A DNA stretch of 64,000 nt from Gordonia westfalica (GTDB lineage: Bacteria; Actinomycetota; Actinomycetes; Mycobacteriales; Mycobacteriaceae), in the NCBI RefSeq assembly GCF_900105725.1, contig NZ_FNLM01000034.1, forward strand, positions 3,038,001-3,102,000. Direction: 5' to 3'. Positions 46,074 to 55,703 of this stretch are shown in pieces. Position 1 is the first letter of the stretch. Every line of letters starts with the position of its first letter. The position numbers were made by a program, and so were the translations under genes. Under the pieces are notes generated by a model, which worked only from the letters and a program-made list of their open reading frames with translations, searched no databases and had not been told where the DNA came from.

Positions 46074-49000
46074 GTGGATTTTGGTGAAGCGCTCGCGCGC
46101 CTTTTCGTGCAGGCGGGTCGCCCTACCCTCCGAGCCGCGGCCACCCGTGCCAAGGTCTCCGCGCAGCGGATCAGCGACTGGCGCAACGGCCGACATCTCC
46201 CGCGCGACTTCGCGACCGTCGAACCCCTTCTCGTCTGGCTGACGTCGCGGGCGGTGGCCGCGGGCGTCGCCGACGTCCTGACGATCCCCCAGTGGCGCGA
46301 GCTGTGGGACCGCCACCTGAACCAGGAGGCGGTCGACACCCCCGCGCCGCCCGCCCAGCACGCCCGCCCCTACGCCGGGCTGGCCACCCTGACCGCCGCC
46401 GACAGCGAGCTCTACTTCGGGCGCGACGACCTGGTCGGAACTCTCGTCGACACGATCGTCGCGACCTGCTCCGGGCCGTCGCCGCTGTCCCCCTCCTCTC
46501 GGCTCGTCGTCGTCACGGGTGTCTCCGGCTCGGGTAAGTCGTCGCTGCTGCGCGCCGGCCTCGCCCGCGACCCGCGGATATCGGCGCCGCGCCTCGCGGA
46601 GGTCACCCCGGAAGGACTCGTCATCGCGCCGCCGGTCGACGGGGAGGCCGACGCGGTCATCGTCATCGACCAGTTCGAGAACGTCTTCTCCCTCGCCGAC
46701 GCGCTGCGACAGTCCACGCTGCGCGAGGTCGAGGATCTCGCCGCCGACACCGTCGTGGTGGTCGGTGTGCGCGCGGACTTCTTCAGCCAGTGCGTGGAGT
46801 ACCCGTTCCTCGCCGACGCCTGGCAGCACCGCTGCGTGATCGTCTCGGAGATGACGCGCACCCAACTGCGCGAGGTCATCACCGCCCCGGTCCGGCTGGC
46901 GGGCGGACGCATCGAGGCGGGCCTGGCCGACGTGATGATCACCGACCTGTACGAGGCGTCGACGGTCGGCGACCGCGCGGGCCGGCTGCCGCTGCTGGCC
47001 CACGTCCTGCAGGCGACCTGGGCCCGACGCTCCGGCAACCGCATGACGTTGTCGGGTTACCGGGCGACCGGTGGCATCGCCCGCGCCGTCGCCGACACCG
47101 CGGAAGCCGCCTGGGACGCCATCGCCCCCGAACACCGCGAACTCGCCCGCGCGGTGCTGTTGGCGCTGGTCCACGTCGGTCCGGCGGGGATCGCCCTGCG
47201 TGTTCCGCTGTCGTCCTCGACCATCAGGAGCCGCTTCCCGCCGGAGGTCTCGACCGTCATCGACGAGTTCGCGCAGGCCCGGCTCCTGACCGTGTCCGCC
47301 GAGTCGGTGTTGCTGGTGCACGACGTCGTGCTGACCGCATGGCCGCGTCTGGCCGCGTGGATCGCCGACGACTCAGACACCCACGTGTGGTGGCAGCAAC
47401 TCGACGCCGACACCCAATCGTGGGTCGCCAACGGCCGGAGTCGGTCCTTCCTCTACACCGGTTCGCGGCTCGAGGACGCCAAGAGCCATCGCGAGTCGTT
47501 GCGGAGCAACTACGTCCACCTGCTGAGCAGTGACAACGACGACTTCCTCGACTCGTCGGTCGCGATGCAGCGTCGACGCCGGCTGCTACAGGTCGGCGCG
47601 GTCTCGGTGATCGTGGTCCTCGCGATCGCGGCGTCGATCACCGCCGTCATCGGCTTCCGGCAGGCCCACGACCTGCGGCAGCAGCGCAACGCCGCGGAAC
47701 GGGCGGCCCTGCTGTCCCACATCGACAGCATGGAGCACTCCAACCCATCGCTGGCCGCGCGTCTCCTCCTCATCGCACATCAGCTCTACCCGGACGACCC
47801 GACGGTGGTCGGACAGCTGCGCGGAGCTGCCACGAGCCCGCTCGCGACGCAGATCACCGGCCATACCGGCCCGGTCTACGACCTCGCCTTCGACCGGTCG
47901 GGCCGCTACCTGGCCTCGGCCGGCGGCGACCGCACGGTCCGGGTCTGGGAACGCACCGACACCACACCCCGGTATCGCGAGGTGGCCGCGCTGCACGGGT
48001 TCGGCAACTACGTCACCTCCACGAGCTTCCATCCGACGCGGCCACTCCTGGCCACCAGCAGCGGCGACGGTTCGGTCCGGATCTGGGACCTCGGCGACGC
48101 CACCCGGCCCGCTCTGCGGGAGACGGCGTCGCTCGGCCACGGCACGGTCTACATGGCGCGCTTCTCCACCGACGGACGGACGCTCGCCGCGTCGTCCGAC
48201 GACGGTCCATCACCGTGTTCGCGGTGTCGCCGACCGGGACACTGCGCGAGACCGCGGTACTCGACGGTCACGGCGCCGCTGCGCGGACACTGTCCTTCAG
48301 CCCGGACGGGCGTCTTCTGGCCAGCGGCGGGGACGACCGTCTCGTGCGCCTGTGGACGACCGGCGAGCAGCCGTCGCCGGTCGGCGAACCCATCGCCGGG
48401 TTCCCCAGCATCACGCACGCCGTCGCCTTCAGCCCGGACAGCCGCTCGCTGGCCGTCACCGGCGACAGCCCGAACGCCCAACTCTGGGACGTGACCGAGC
48501 CGCTGTCCCCCCGGCCGCTCAGCACGGCACTCCCGACCGCCACCGCCGGTTCCTGGTCGATCGCCTTCGACCCGACGGGTTCGCAGGTCGCCTCGGCACG
48601 CGCCGACGGCATGGTCCGGGTGTGGAACACGACGAACCGGAATTCGCCCACCGCCCAGTGGGCTCTGCAGACCGCGTCCGAGCAAGGCTCCGGCCGAACC
48701 TTCTCGGCCGCCTTCGACCCGACCGGCGACCACCTGGTGTCCGGGCGTTCCGACGGCACGATCGACGTCTGGTCGCTGCCCGACCGCTCGGTCCCCGACC
48801 GCGGCGGCACGATCAGCGGAGTGGCCACCGACCCAGCGCAGCGCATCCTCGCCACCGTCGGCTCGGACACCACCCTCAACGTGTGGACCCTCGGCGACGA
48901 GGAGATGACGCTGCGATCGCGCACACCCATCCAACGACGCGTCAACGACCATCCACGCGTCTCGGTGAACGAACGCGGAACCCTGGCGGCGACGGCCAAC

Positions 49001-49825
49001 AACAACGGCGGCCTGGTCGAGCTGTGGGACATCGGCAACCCCGACGCCCCGCGGTCGGCGGCCCGGTTGCCCCTCACGACGCGCTACTCGTTCCCGGTCG
49101 GTTTCGCGCCCACCGGCGACGTCCTCGCGACCGGCGACACCGACACCACGATCGCCCTCTGGGACACCAGCGACCCGACGTCGCCCAGGCGGATCGGCGC
49201 TCCTCTGCGAGGTCCGGAGGATCTCATCCGCAGCGTCGCCTTCAGCCCCGACGGCACCCGCCTCGCGGCCACCTCGGACGACAAACGTGTCTACGTCTAC
49301 GACCTGACCTCCCCGAACACCGAGCCGGTGACGGTGATCTCCGACGACGCACCCGTCACGCAGGCGGCCTTCGACGACGACGGCGAGGTCCTCGTCGTGG
49401 CGTCGCGCGACCTGTCCACCTGGCGACTGCCGGCCACGGACACCGCGGGCGATGCCGAACTGATCGACCGGCACGAGGACATGTTCGCCAACACGCTGTC
49501 CACCTCGCCCAACCGCGTGGCGGTGGGCACCTCCACCCATGAGCTGGTCAGTTTCGCGCTCGCCGACGACGGCACGCTGAGCGATCGGCAACCGGTGGGG
49601 ACGCTGCTCAACTCGACCGACACCACCACGACCTGGCAGGTCCCGGTGAGTCTCCCCGCGGACGACGAGATCATCGCCGGCGGGGACACCACCGGAAACG
49701 TCTACGTGCACACACTGGCGGTTCCCGACGCCCGAGAATGGGTCTGCGAGAACACGACCCCGCTGACCGAGGCGCAGCGGGCCACCTACCTGCCGCACGC
49801 CTATCTCCAGGGTGACTGCGACTGA
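46074..49825 (+). pseudogene. HTH-nSTAND1-WD40 signalling ATPase, frameshifted by one base
   Basis: About 1,250 aa when repaired. Residues 1-60 form an HTH-like segment (ATRAKVSAQRISDWRNGRHL). An nSTAND1 NTPase follows: YAGLATLTAADSELYFGRDD, Walker A GVSGSGKSSLLRAGL, Walker B AVIVIDQFENVFS. A membrane helix lies at about 507-525 (VGAVSVIVVLAIAASITAVI), then WD40 repeats (SAGGDRTVRVWE, TSSGDGSVRIWD and others) to a Cys-containing C-terminus. The frame breaks at 48204-48206 in DDG|SITVF: one missing base in the Gly codon restores it. Such proteins sense a ligand through the propeller; some act in antiphage defence. GTG 46074 has GGAG upstream. Confidence 0.8.
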
Positions 49826-49828
49826 GAC

Positions 49829-51453
49829 TCAGCGGAAGCCGAGCACCTCGTCGCCCCACGCCTCCCAGAGGTCGCCGTCGAGGTTCTGGACCACCCGGTC
49901 CTCGGCGTCGATCCGCAACACCGGCCGACGACCGGTGTCGTAGGTGGGCCAGGCGTCGCCGAGCGCGCCGGCGTCGGGCGCTCGACCATGCGCGAACGAC
50001 GTCCAACGACGGATCAGCCTCTGCGACACGGCCTCCCCGTGCTTGCGTCCGCCGAGCAGGAACGTGATGTCGCGCGGTCCCGCCCCCAGATTGCCCCAGA
50101 CATAGGGCACTTCGGTGGCGTGCGCGGCACCGAGGCCGAGGAGCCGGAACATCCGGGTGGTCCAGTCGTAGCGATACACGTAGACCGGGGCCCGCCGCGC
50201 GTGGGCGTCGGCGAGCCACAGCGTCGGCATGCGAAACGCGACGTCGCGGGCCACCCGAGCCCGGTGACCTTGGGCCGCAGTCCCGAGTAGGCCGAAAGCA
50301 CTTGCGCGCGTTCGGGTAACACCACATCGGGATATTCCGCCTGCATGCCGGCGAACATCCGCTCGATCTCCTCCGTGGTGATCGGCATGAGCGGAGATTT
50401 CATGTACTTGAAGAGGTTCGCCTCGTCGCGGTTGGTGCCGATGATCAGCGGGACGGGCAGGGCCCGGCCATTCCGGTAGACGTCGAGGGGATGTTCGGGC
50501 AGCAGGTCGCCGTCGACGACCGGCGCGAAGGCGATCGTGCCGGGCGAGTCGGTCGGCACCTTCGCGAACAGCTCCGTGGTGAGCGTCGAACACCTTGTGG
50601 CGTCGATCGATTCGAGACTGCTCACGATGTCGGCCGAGTCGCCGGAGCCATCGATGCCGGCGGTTTCGAGCAGGAGTTGCGCGACACGCGCGGCCCGGTC
50701 GGCGCCGTACATCGACGTGACCGGCGAGCTCTGCGCGATCGCCCGGCCGAACAGACCCTCCGCCGCGGGCATCGTCAGCAGCGCGGTCACCAGTCCGGCG
50801 CCCGCCGACTCGCCGAACACGGTCACCTTGTCCGGCGCGCCCCCGAATGCCGCGATGTGGTCACGCACCCACTCGAGCGCCGTGAGCACGTCGCTGAGTC
50901 CCACGTTCGACTCGAAGCGGGGGTCGATCGACGACAGGTCGGCGAAACCGAGCACCCCGAGCCGGTAGTTCAGGGTGACGATGACGACGTCACCCTCGGA
51001 GGCGAGTGCCGCTCCGTCGTAGTACGGCTGACTGCCGGACCCCAGCACGTACGCCCCGCCGTGCAGCCAGACCATGACCGGCAGTGCGACGGCGTCGTGC
51101 GCATGTTCCGACGCCCCCGGCGGGGTCCACACGTTGAGGTAGAGGCAGTCCTCGTCCATCACGACGTCCGGGCCGAGCCGGACCGCGGGGTTGAGTTCCT
51201 GCGGGCACACCGCGCCGAAGGTATGGGCGTCGATGACGGACCCGGTGTCGCCGGCCGGCGGGAGCGGTTGCGCCCGACGCCATCTCAGGTCGCCCACCGG
51301 CGGTTCGGCGTATCGGATACCGCGCCAGACGTCGGCACGGTCGGTGGCCACCCCTCGGTACGTGCCGAGCGCGGTGTGCGCGAGCGGATCCGCGGCGGGG
51401 ACCGTCGAGGTCGTCTCGGCAACGGCGGAGGTACCCGGTTCGTCATGCTGCAT
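49829..51453 (-). pseudogene. type-B carboxylesterase family protein, frameshifted by one base
   Basis: About 540 aa when repaired. The N-terminal part (from ATG 51453) has the family pattern YRGVATDRADVWRGIRYAEP, EDCLYLNVWTPP, VMVWLHGGAYVLGSG and the nucleophile elbow VTVFGESAGAGLV. The frame breaks after SGLRPKVTG; the rest (RVARDVAFRMPTLWLADAHA to GDEVLGFR) is in the next frame. One C added to CCC at 50260-50262 joins them exactly. The upstream frame is open past 51453 but overlaps the divergent gene. Confidence 0.82.
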
Positions 51454-51526
51454 CCGTCCATCGTGCACCGAGAAGCCGTGTCCGGGTGGCAGGAACGTGT
51501 GGCCAAGGATGGGTAGAGTGCGATGC

Positions 51527-51880
51527 ATGGAAGTACTACGCAACGTCGTAATCCTGCTACACATCGTCGGCTTCGCCGTGACCTTCGGAACGTGGGTCTC
51601 GCAGACCGTCACCCGCGAGTTCCGCTTCACCCGCGTCATGGACTACGGCGTGCTGCTGTCGTTCATCACCGGACTCGCGCTCGCCGCGCCGTGGCCGGCC
51701 GGCATCGACCTGAACTACCCGAAGATCGGCATCAAGCTGGTCATCCTCGTCGCCCTCGGCGCGATCCTCGGGATCGGCAGCGCGCGACAGAAGCGCACCG
51801 GCGAACCGGTGCCGCGTGCGCTGTTCTGGTCCGTCGGCGCGTTGTCGCTGCTCGCGGCCGGTCTCGCCGTCATCTGGTGA
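51527..51880 (+). CDS. small four-helix membrane protein of unknown function
   Basis: A 117-aa integral membrane protein with about four helices: VVILLHIVGFAVTFGTWV, YGVLLSFITGLALAAPW, IGIKLVILVALGAILGIG and FWSVGALSLLAAGLAVIW. His in the first helix is of the kind that can bind haem, but no signature is present. Widespread in related actinobacteria as a hypothetical. Starts at ATG 51527. Confidence 0.75.
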   Translation: MEVLRNVVILLHIVGFAVTFGTWVSQTVTREFRFTRVMDYGVLLSFITGLALAAPWPAGIDLNYPKIGIKLVILVALGAILGIGSARQKRTGEPVPRALFWSVGALSLLAAGLAVIW

Positions 51881-51903
51881 CGGGCGCTCGCCGGGTCACC
51901 TGA

Positions 51904-51936
51904 CTCGAACTCGCCGGGTCACCCGGCGAGTTCGAG
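51904..51936. terminator. hairpin between convergent genes
   Basis: CTCGAACTCGCCGGGT (51904-51919) and its exact complement (51921-51936) flank a single base. It overlaps the stop codon of the minus-strand gene and can serve both convergent genes. Confidence 0.7.
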
Positions 51937-52524
51937 CCGGTACACGCACATCGCCGGTTCCGGCCGCACCGTCACCAGGTCGTGGTTCGTCTTCTCTGCC
52001 GGACGACCGAACGTGCCGACCCAGGTGATGACCCGGAACGACACCACCAGGTCGCCGGCCGGGGTACGCCCGACGATCTGACCGATCGAGGACTCCTTGA
52101 CCTCGGAACCCGCTTCCGAGTTCCGCAACTGGGCGACGAGGCCATCGGCGGAACCGGCATCGGGCGAGTCGTCGCACAACCGATCCAGCGCCGATTCGAC
52201 GCGACTCGTGTCCGTGGGCGAATAGGTCAGCAGATCGACGACCATCAGTCGCGCGTACTCGACGACGGCCGCATCGTCGATCGGGGGCTCTTCCTCCGGC
52301 TCCTCCGAGCGCAGCGCGAACACCAGGACCTCGGCGGCCAGGAGTGCCACCGCCGCGGCGAGACCCACCAGCCACCACCGCGTGGGGCGGCGGTGCCGTG
52401 GAGACGGCCGACCATGGCGGAGGAGTTCGGCTCCGGGCCTGTCCGGCATGGGTCCGGATACGAGCGAAGCCCCGGTCCGCGTCGAGGACCAGCGACCTCC
52501 GGGTCCGCTGCGACCGTGCGTCAT
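51919..52524 (-). CDS. single-pass membrane protein of unknown function
   Basis: A 201-aa protein with a basic Pro/Arg-rich cytosolic N-terminus, one membrane helix (WWLVGLAAAVALLAAEVLVF, about 50-70), an acidic linker (EEPEEEPPIDD) and an extracytoplasmic domain of about 120 aa ending MCVYRLELAG. The layout recalls Mce-associated or conjugal TraB-like small proteins, but no family can be named. ATG 52524 has GGGGGAG upstream. Last host gene before the prophage. Confidence 0.65.
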   Translation of the reverse strand: MTHGRSGPGGRWSSTRTGASLVSGPMPDRPGAELLRHGRPSPRHRRPTRWWLVGLAAAVALLAAEVLVFALRSEEPEEEPPIDDAAVVEYARLMVVDLLTYSPTDTSRVESALDRLCDDSPDAGSADGLVAQLRNSEAGSEVKESSIGQIVGRTPAGDLVVSFRVITWVGTFGRPAEKTNHDLVTVRPEPAMCVYRLELAG

Positions 52525-52554
52525 CTGGCTCCCCCCGCGGGCCCGAGGCCCTCG

Positions 52555-52599
52555 TGGAGCCCCCTGTCAGGATTGAACTGACGACCGCTCGCTTACAAG
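52555..52599 (-). other. attL: 3' half of tRNA-Thr(TGT)
   Basis: On the minus strand it begins CTTGTAAGCGAG (anticodon loop with TGT, then the 3' anticodon strand), continues CGGTC, a T arm GTCAG-TTCAATC-CTGAC, the acceptor strand AGGGGGC and TCCA. The bases upstream (CGCCCCTGGTTGGCTGCCGA) do not form a D arm or pair with the anticodon strand, so this is not an intact tRNA. The intact copy is expected at attR beyond the window. Confidence 0.85.
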
Positions 52600-52673
52600 G
52601 TCGGCAGCCAACCAGGGGCGACGGTGAGCACGCTCCCCTTGCACAGGGTCGACACCGACAGGGCCGACGCGGC

Positions 52674-52871
52674 GTGAGCGGCCTGGTGTGGTCCGACGAC
52701 GAGATCGGCCTGTCCGTCTGGGTCAACGGGTCGTCGGTCGAACTCACGATGGGCGACGGATGGTCGGGCAGGCTGACCGCCGAGCAGGCCGCGAGGATCG
52801 ACGCCGGCGGCTTCGCGGACGCGATCAGGGTGGCGTGCGCTCGCGCCACAGAGGGCGTCGCTGTCCCCTGA
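52674..52871 (+). CDS. small acidic prophage protein of unknown function
   Basis: A 65-aa frame from GTG 52674 (VSGLVWSDDEIGLSVW, then GDGWSGRLTAEQAARIDAGG). It is acidic and reads as a small alpha-beta protein. It lies between attL and the integrase. Unknown family; could be a fragment. Confidence 0.45.
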   Translation: MSGLVWSDDEIGLSVWVNGSSVELTMGDGWSGRLTAEQAARIDAGGFADAIRVACARATEGVAVP

Positions 52872-52907
52872 AATGGGACGTTGCAGATTGGTACATCCGT
52901 GCCAGTG

Positions 52908-52935
52908 GTTTCCGATGGCGGATTGTGTTTCCGAT
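52908..52935. repeat. direct repeat GTTTCCGAT near attL
   Basis: GTTTCCGAT at 52908-52916 and 52927-52935, 19 bp apart, in the AT-richer stretch between attL and the integrase. Tyrosine integrases often bind such short arm-type repeats. A weak candidate. Confidence 0.3.
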
Positions 52936-53010
52936 CAGTGCAGATGATTGCGTTTTGGGCAACGTGCGTTGTTAGACCGTTATGTGACTTATGAGGCGAA
53001 AGTGGTTCCC

Positions 53011-53838
53011 GTGGCGAACGATATTGAAATGACATCCCACGTAATTGAGGACTGGATCACCCATCTCTACGCCGAGGGCAAATCGAACCGCACCGTGAAA
53101 GACCGCCGAATCGTTCTCCGCCGATTCGAACGCGATATCGAGACACCCATTCTCGCCGCCACCACCGGTCAAATCGCGGCATGGCTCGGACGTGACGACC
53201 TGGCCACCGTCACCCGATCCGTCTACCACTCGATCCTCACCGCGTTCTACAAGTGGGCCATCGCCGTCAAGCTCCGCGAGGACGACCCCGTCGCCCCCAT
53301 CAAGGCGGCGAAGCGCCCGCGCCGGCAGCCGCGGCCCGTCACACCCGATCAGTACCGACGCCTCCTCGACGGCGCCGCCGACGACCCCGTCACCACCGCG
53401 ATGCTGCTGCTCTCCGGGATGCAGGGACTTCGCGTGCACGAAGTCGCCCGCTTCCACTCCCGCCACCTCGACGTCGAGGCCCGCACGATCGAGGTCACCG
53501 GCAAAGGCGGCGCGTCGTACGTGCTGCCCGCCGCCCAGCCGGTGATCGACCACGCCCGGAAGATGCCGCAGACCGGATTTTGGTTCCCGTCACAGAGGGC
53601 GAAACACCTCGGTGGCCGTACCGTGTCCGAACGAATTCACCTGCACATGATTCGACATCGGGTCCCCGGTACGCCCCATTGTTTGCGCCACCACTTCGGC
53701 ACCCAGCTCGTTTCGAACGGCGCCGACCTGCGTGTCGCCCAGGAGCTTCTTCGCCATTCCTCGTTGCAGACGACGGCGATTTACGTCGCCACTTCCGACG
53801 ACAGGAAACGGGAAGCGATCGACCGGCTGGCGGCTTAA
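53011..53838 (+). CDS. int: prophage tyrosine integrase
   Basis: Site-specific recombinase, about 275 aa. The N-terminal SAM-like core-binding domain (about 5-95) has SNRTVKDRRIVLRRFERDI. The catalytic domain shows Arg in GMQGLRVHEVARF, HxxR in PHCLRHHFGTQL, His in LLRHSSLQTTA and the nucleophile in IYVAT. The position next to a split tRNA fits integration there. Start candidates: GTG 53011 (GAGGCGAAAG upstream), GTG 52984, ATG 53029, TTG 52948. Confidence 0.92.
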   Translation: MANDIEMTSHVIEDWITHLYAEGKSNRTVKDRRIVLRRFERDIETPILAATTGQIAAWLGRDDLATVTRSVYHSILTAFYKWAIAVKLREDDPVAPIKAAKRPRRQPRPVTPDQYRRLLDGAADDPVTTAMLLLSGMQGLRVHEVARFHSRHLDVEARTIEVTGKGGASYVLPAAQPVIDHARKMPQTGFWFPSQRAKHLGGRTVSERIHLHMIRHRVPGTPHCLRHHFGTQLVSNGADLRVAQELLRHSSLQTTAIYVATSDDRKREAIDRLAA

Positions 53839-54266
53839 TTCGGTCGCTGGCTGAGCCGATTGACGAGCTCGACGAATTTCATCGCGTCAGCCTCGCCGGT
53901 GTCCATGCCGGTGATGGTGTAGCCGTTGGGCCAAGTGATGTCGACGAGGATGTTCTGGGCCGTCTCTCCCATCACGCCGCCGACTGCGGCGCCTTTCCAC
54001 CCCGCCACCGCGTGGCCGGCGGCCATCCGTCCGATGCTCTGGTGGCTCTCGATCGCGCCGTACCGCATGGTGGCGTGGCATCCAGCGAGGGCGAACCACT
54101 GGTCGGAGTTGCGGCCGAACCCGATGCTGACACCGTTGGAGATGAGCCCGCCGAACCCCATCTTCAATGTCATCTGCTCGCGCAACTTGAGCGAGCTCAT
54201 CACCTCGCGCGAGGCTTTCGCCTCCGCCTTCTTGCGGTCCTTCTCGGCCCGTTTCGCGTCATCCAT
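53835..54266 (-). CDS. prophage protein of unknown function
   Basis: A 143-aa protein. A charged N-terminus (AKRAEKDRKKAEAKASREVM) is followed by a domain with FGRNSDQWFALAGCHATMRY and a C-terminal strand-rich part (ITWPNGYTITGMD). It has a Gly-rich central segment (GAAVGGVMGETAQ). Related genes occur beside integrases in actinophages; no function is known. Its stop overlaps the integrase stop by 4 bp (convergent). Confidence 0.7.
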   Translation of the reverse strand: MDDAKRAEKDRKKAEAKASREVMSSLKLREQMTLKMGFGGLISNGVSIGFGRNSDQWFALAGCHATMRYGAIESHQSIGRMAAGHAVAGWKGAAVGGVMGETAQNILVDITWPNGYTITGMDTGEADAMKFVELVNRLSQRPN

Positions 54267-54295
54267 GGGACGAATCTACGGCCGGGGACAATGAT

Positions 54296-54526
54296 GTGGT
54301 GACTGATCGCGAGGTGTTGCGTGCCGCGGCCGAGGCTGTGCGCGCCCTGATGCGCCGGCGCCAGGCTGCACAACAGCTCCGCTCCGACGGAGGGTGGGCG
54401 CCGCCGGACCCCGAGCTACTGGCGCTGGGCATTGAGTGCGACGAGGTGATTTACAACCAGCGGGCCGAGGCGACCGATCTCGCCGACCGGCTGGCGGCGG
54501 TGCTCGGGGATGCCTGGGAGCCCTGA
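54296..54526 (+). CDS. small helical prophage protein of unknown function
   Basis: A 76-aa frame with tandem GTG starts (54296, 54299). It is predicted all-helical and charged (REVLRAAAEAVRALMRRRQA, LGIECDEVIYNQRAEATD). It diverges from the 143-aa gene. No family recognised. Confidence 0.5.
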   Translation: MVTDREVLRAAAEAVRALMRRRQAAQQLRSDGGWAPPDPELLALGIECDEVIYNQRAEATDLADRLAAVLGDAWEP

Positions 54527-54606
54527 GGGGACTCCGACCTGCATCGTTCGTAGGCGAGACGCGAACGCTCCAAATCGCCGAAGCGGCATGCATTCGCCGA
54601 TCCTAT

Positions 54607-54643
54607 GCTTGCTCGTGGTACCTTCTGCCTATGACTAGCAAGC
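54607..54643. promoter_or_regulatory. inverted repeat spanning the P63C gene start
   Basis: GCTTGCT (54607-54613) and AGCAAGC (54637-54643) are exact complements 23 bp apart, on either side of the ATG at 54631. No ribosome binding site precedes the ATG. It could be an operator or an mRNA hairpin that hides the start. Confidence 0.4.
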
Positions 54644-55659
54644 AAAAACCAGCAAGCACCGGCGTCGAGCCGCCCCCTGCAGCCGCCGGAGGACGAGCCC
54701 GCGCGAAAGCACTCACCCCAGCAGAGCGATCAGCCATCGCAAAGAAGGCAGCGACCGACCGATGGTCCGTCGAAGCGCCTCCCGCCATCTGCGGGTCCGC
54801 CGACTCCCCACTCACTATCGGCGGCATCGAGATCGAGTGCTACGTCCTCAAAGACGGCACCCGTGTCATCACCCAGGCGTCGTTCATGCGTTCAATCGGT
54901 CGTAACCCACGTGGCAGTGGTCTCGCCGACGAGAACCTGCCGCCGTTCTTGCGCACACAGAGCATCCGCCCGTACATCACTGATGACATCGTCGCCGCTA
55001 GCCGACCCATCACATTCACTCTCCCTCGCGGTGGCCGAGCAAAGGGATTCCGGGCCGAACTACTCCCCGTCGTCTGCGAGCTGTACCTGAAAGCCCGGCA
55101 CGACGGGATACTTCCAGCGAACCAAGAACACATCGCCGCACAGGCAGAGATCCTCGTCCGAGGTCTCGCACAGACCGGCATCATTGCTCTCGTTGACGAA
55201 GCGACCGGTTACCAAGAGATTCGCGCCCGAGACGCACTCGCCAAGATCCTTGAGTCCTTCGTCGAGAAGGAGCTGCAACCGTGGGTTCGCACCTTTCCGG
55301 ACGATTTCTACAAGGAGATGTTCCGGCTCCGCGACCTCGAGTACCCGCCCAAGGACGGGCTCGGCGCGCGCCCCCAGTACTTTGGACTGTTCACCAACGA
55401 CATCGTCTATAAGCGTCTGGCGCCTGGCGTCCTCGAAGAGCTCAAGCGCGTCCAGCGTAAGGGGAAGACGGGCAAGCCGAAGGACAAGCTGTTCCAGCAC
55501 CTCACTCAGAACACCGGCTATCCGAAGTTGCGAGAGCACCTCGGATCAGTTGTCGCAATCATGAAGATGAGCCCCGACTGGGACACTTTCAAGCAGAACC
55601 TCGACCGCATCCATCCGAAGTATGACGAGACGATCCCGCTCGACTTCGACGCCAGGTAA
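54631..55659 (+). CDS. P63C domain-containing prophage protein
   Basis: A 342-aa soluble protein. The N-terminal 45 residues are Ala/Lys-rich (AGGRARAKALTPAERSAIAK), and the C-terminal part carries the P63C pattern: YFGLFTNDIVYKRLAPGVLE, then LFQHLTQNTGYPKLREHLG and MKMSPDWDTFKQNLDRIHPK. P63C proteins are found on phages and other mobile elements; their role is unknown. It lies in the non-structural, plus-strand part of the prophage and may be expressed in the lysogen. Confidence 0.85.
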   Translation: MTSKQKPASTGVEPPPAAAGGRARAKALTPAERSAIAKKAATDRWSVEAPPAICGSADSPLTIGGIEIECYVLKDGTRVITQASFMRSIGRNPRGSGLADENLPPFLRTQSIRPYITDDIVAASRPITFTLPRGGRAKGFRAELLPVVCELYLKARHDGILPANQEHIAAQAEILVRGLAQTGIIALVDEATGYQEIRARDALAKILESFVEKELQPWVRTFPDDFYKEMFRLRDLEYPPKDGLGARPQYFGLFTNDIVYKRLAPGVLEELKRVQRKGKTGKPKDKLFQHLTQNTGYPKLREHLGSVVAIMKMSPDWDTFKQNLDRIHPKYDETIPLDFDAR

Positions 55660-55672
55660 GCGGCGTCCGTCC

Positions 55673-55703
55673 CCCCGCCCAACACTTCTGGTTATGGGCG
55701 GGG
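55673..55703 (+). terminator. hairpin after the P63C gene
   Basis: CCCCGCCCA (55673-55681) pairs exactly with TGGGCGGGG (55695-55703) around a 13-nt loop, 14 bp after the P63C stop. No T tract. It separates the P63C gene from the acyltransferase gene. Confidence 0.65.

Noticed and set aside
45761..46087. 108-aa plus-strand frame before the STAND gene
   Set aside because: No ribosome site, no recognisable domain, and it runs past the good GTG start of the STAND gene.
52555..52635. Intact tRNA on the minus strand
   Set aside because: The 5' part gives no D arm and does not pair with the anticodon 3' strand; only the 3' half is tRNA.
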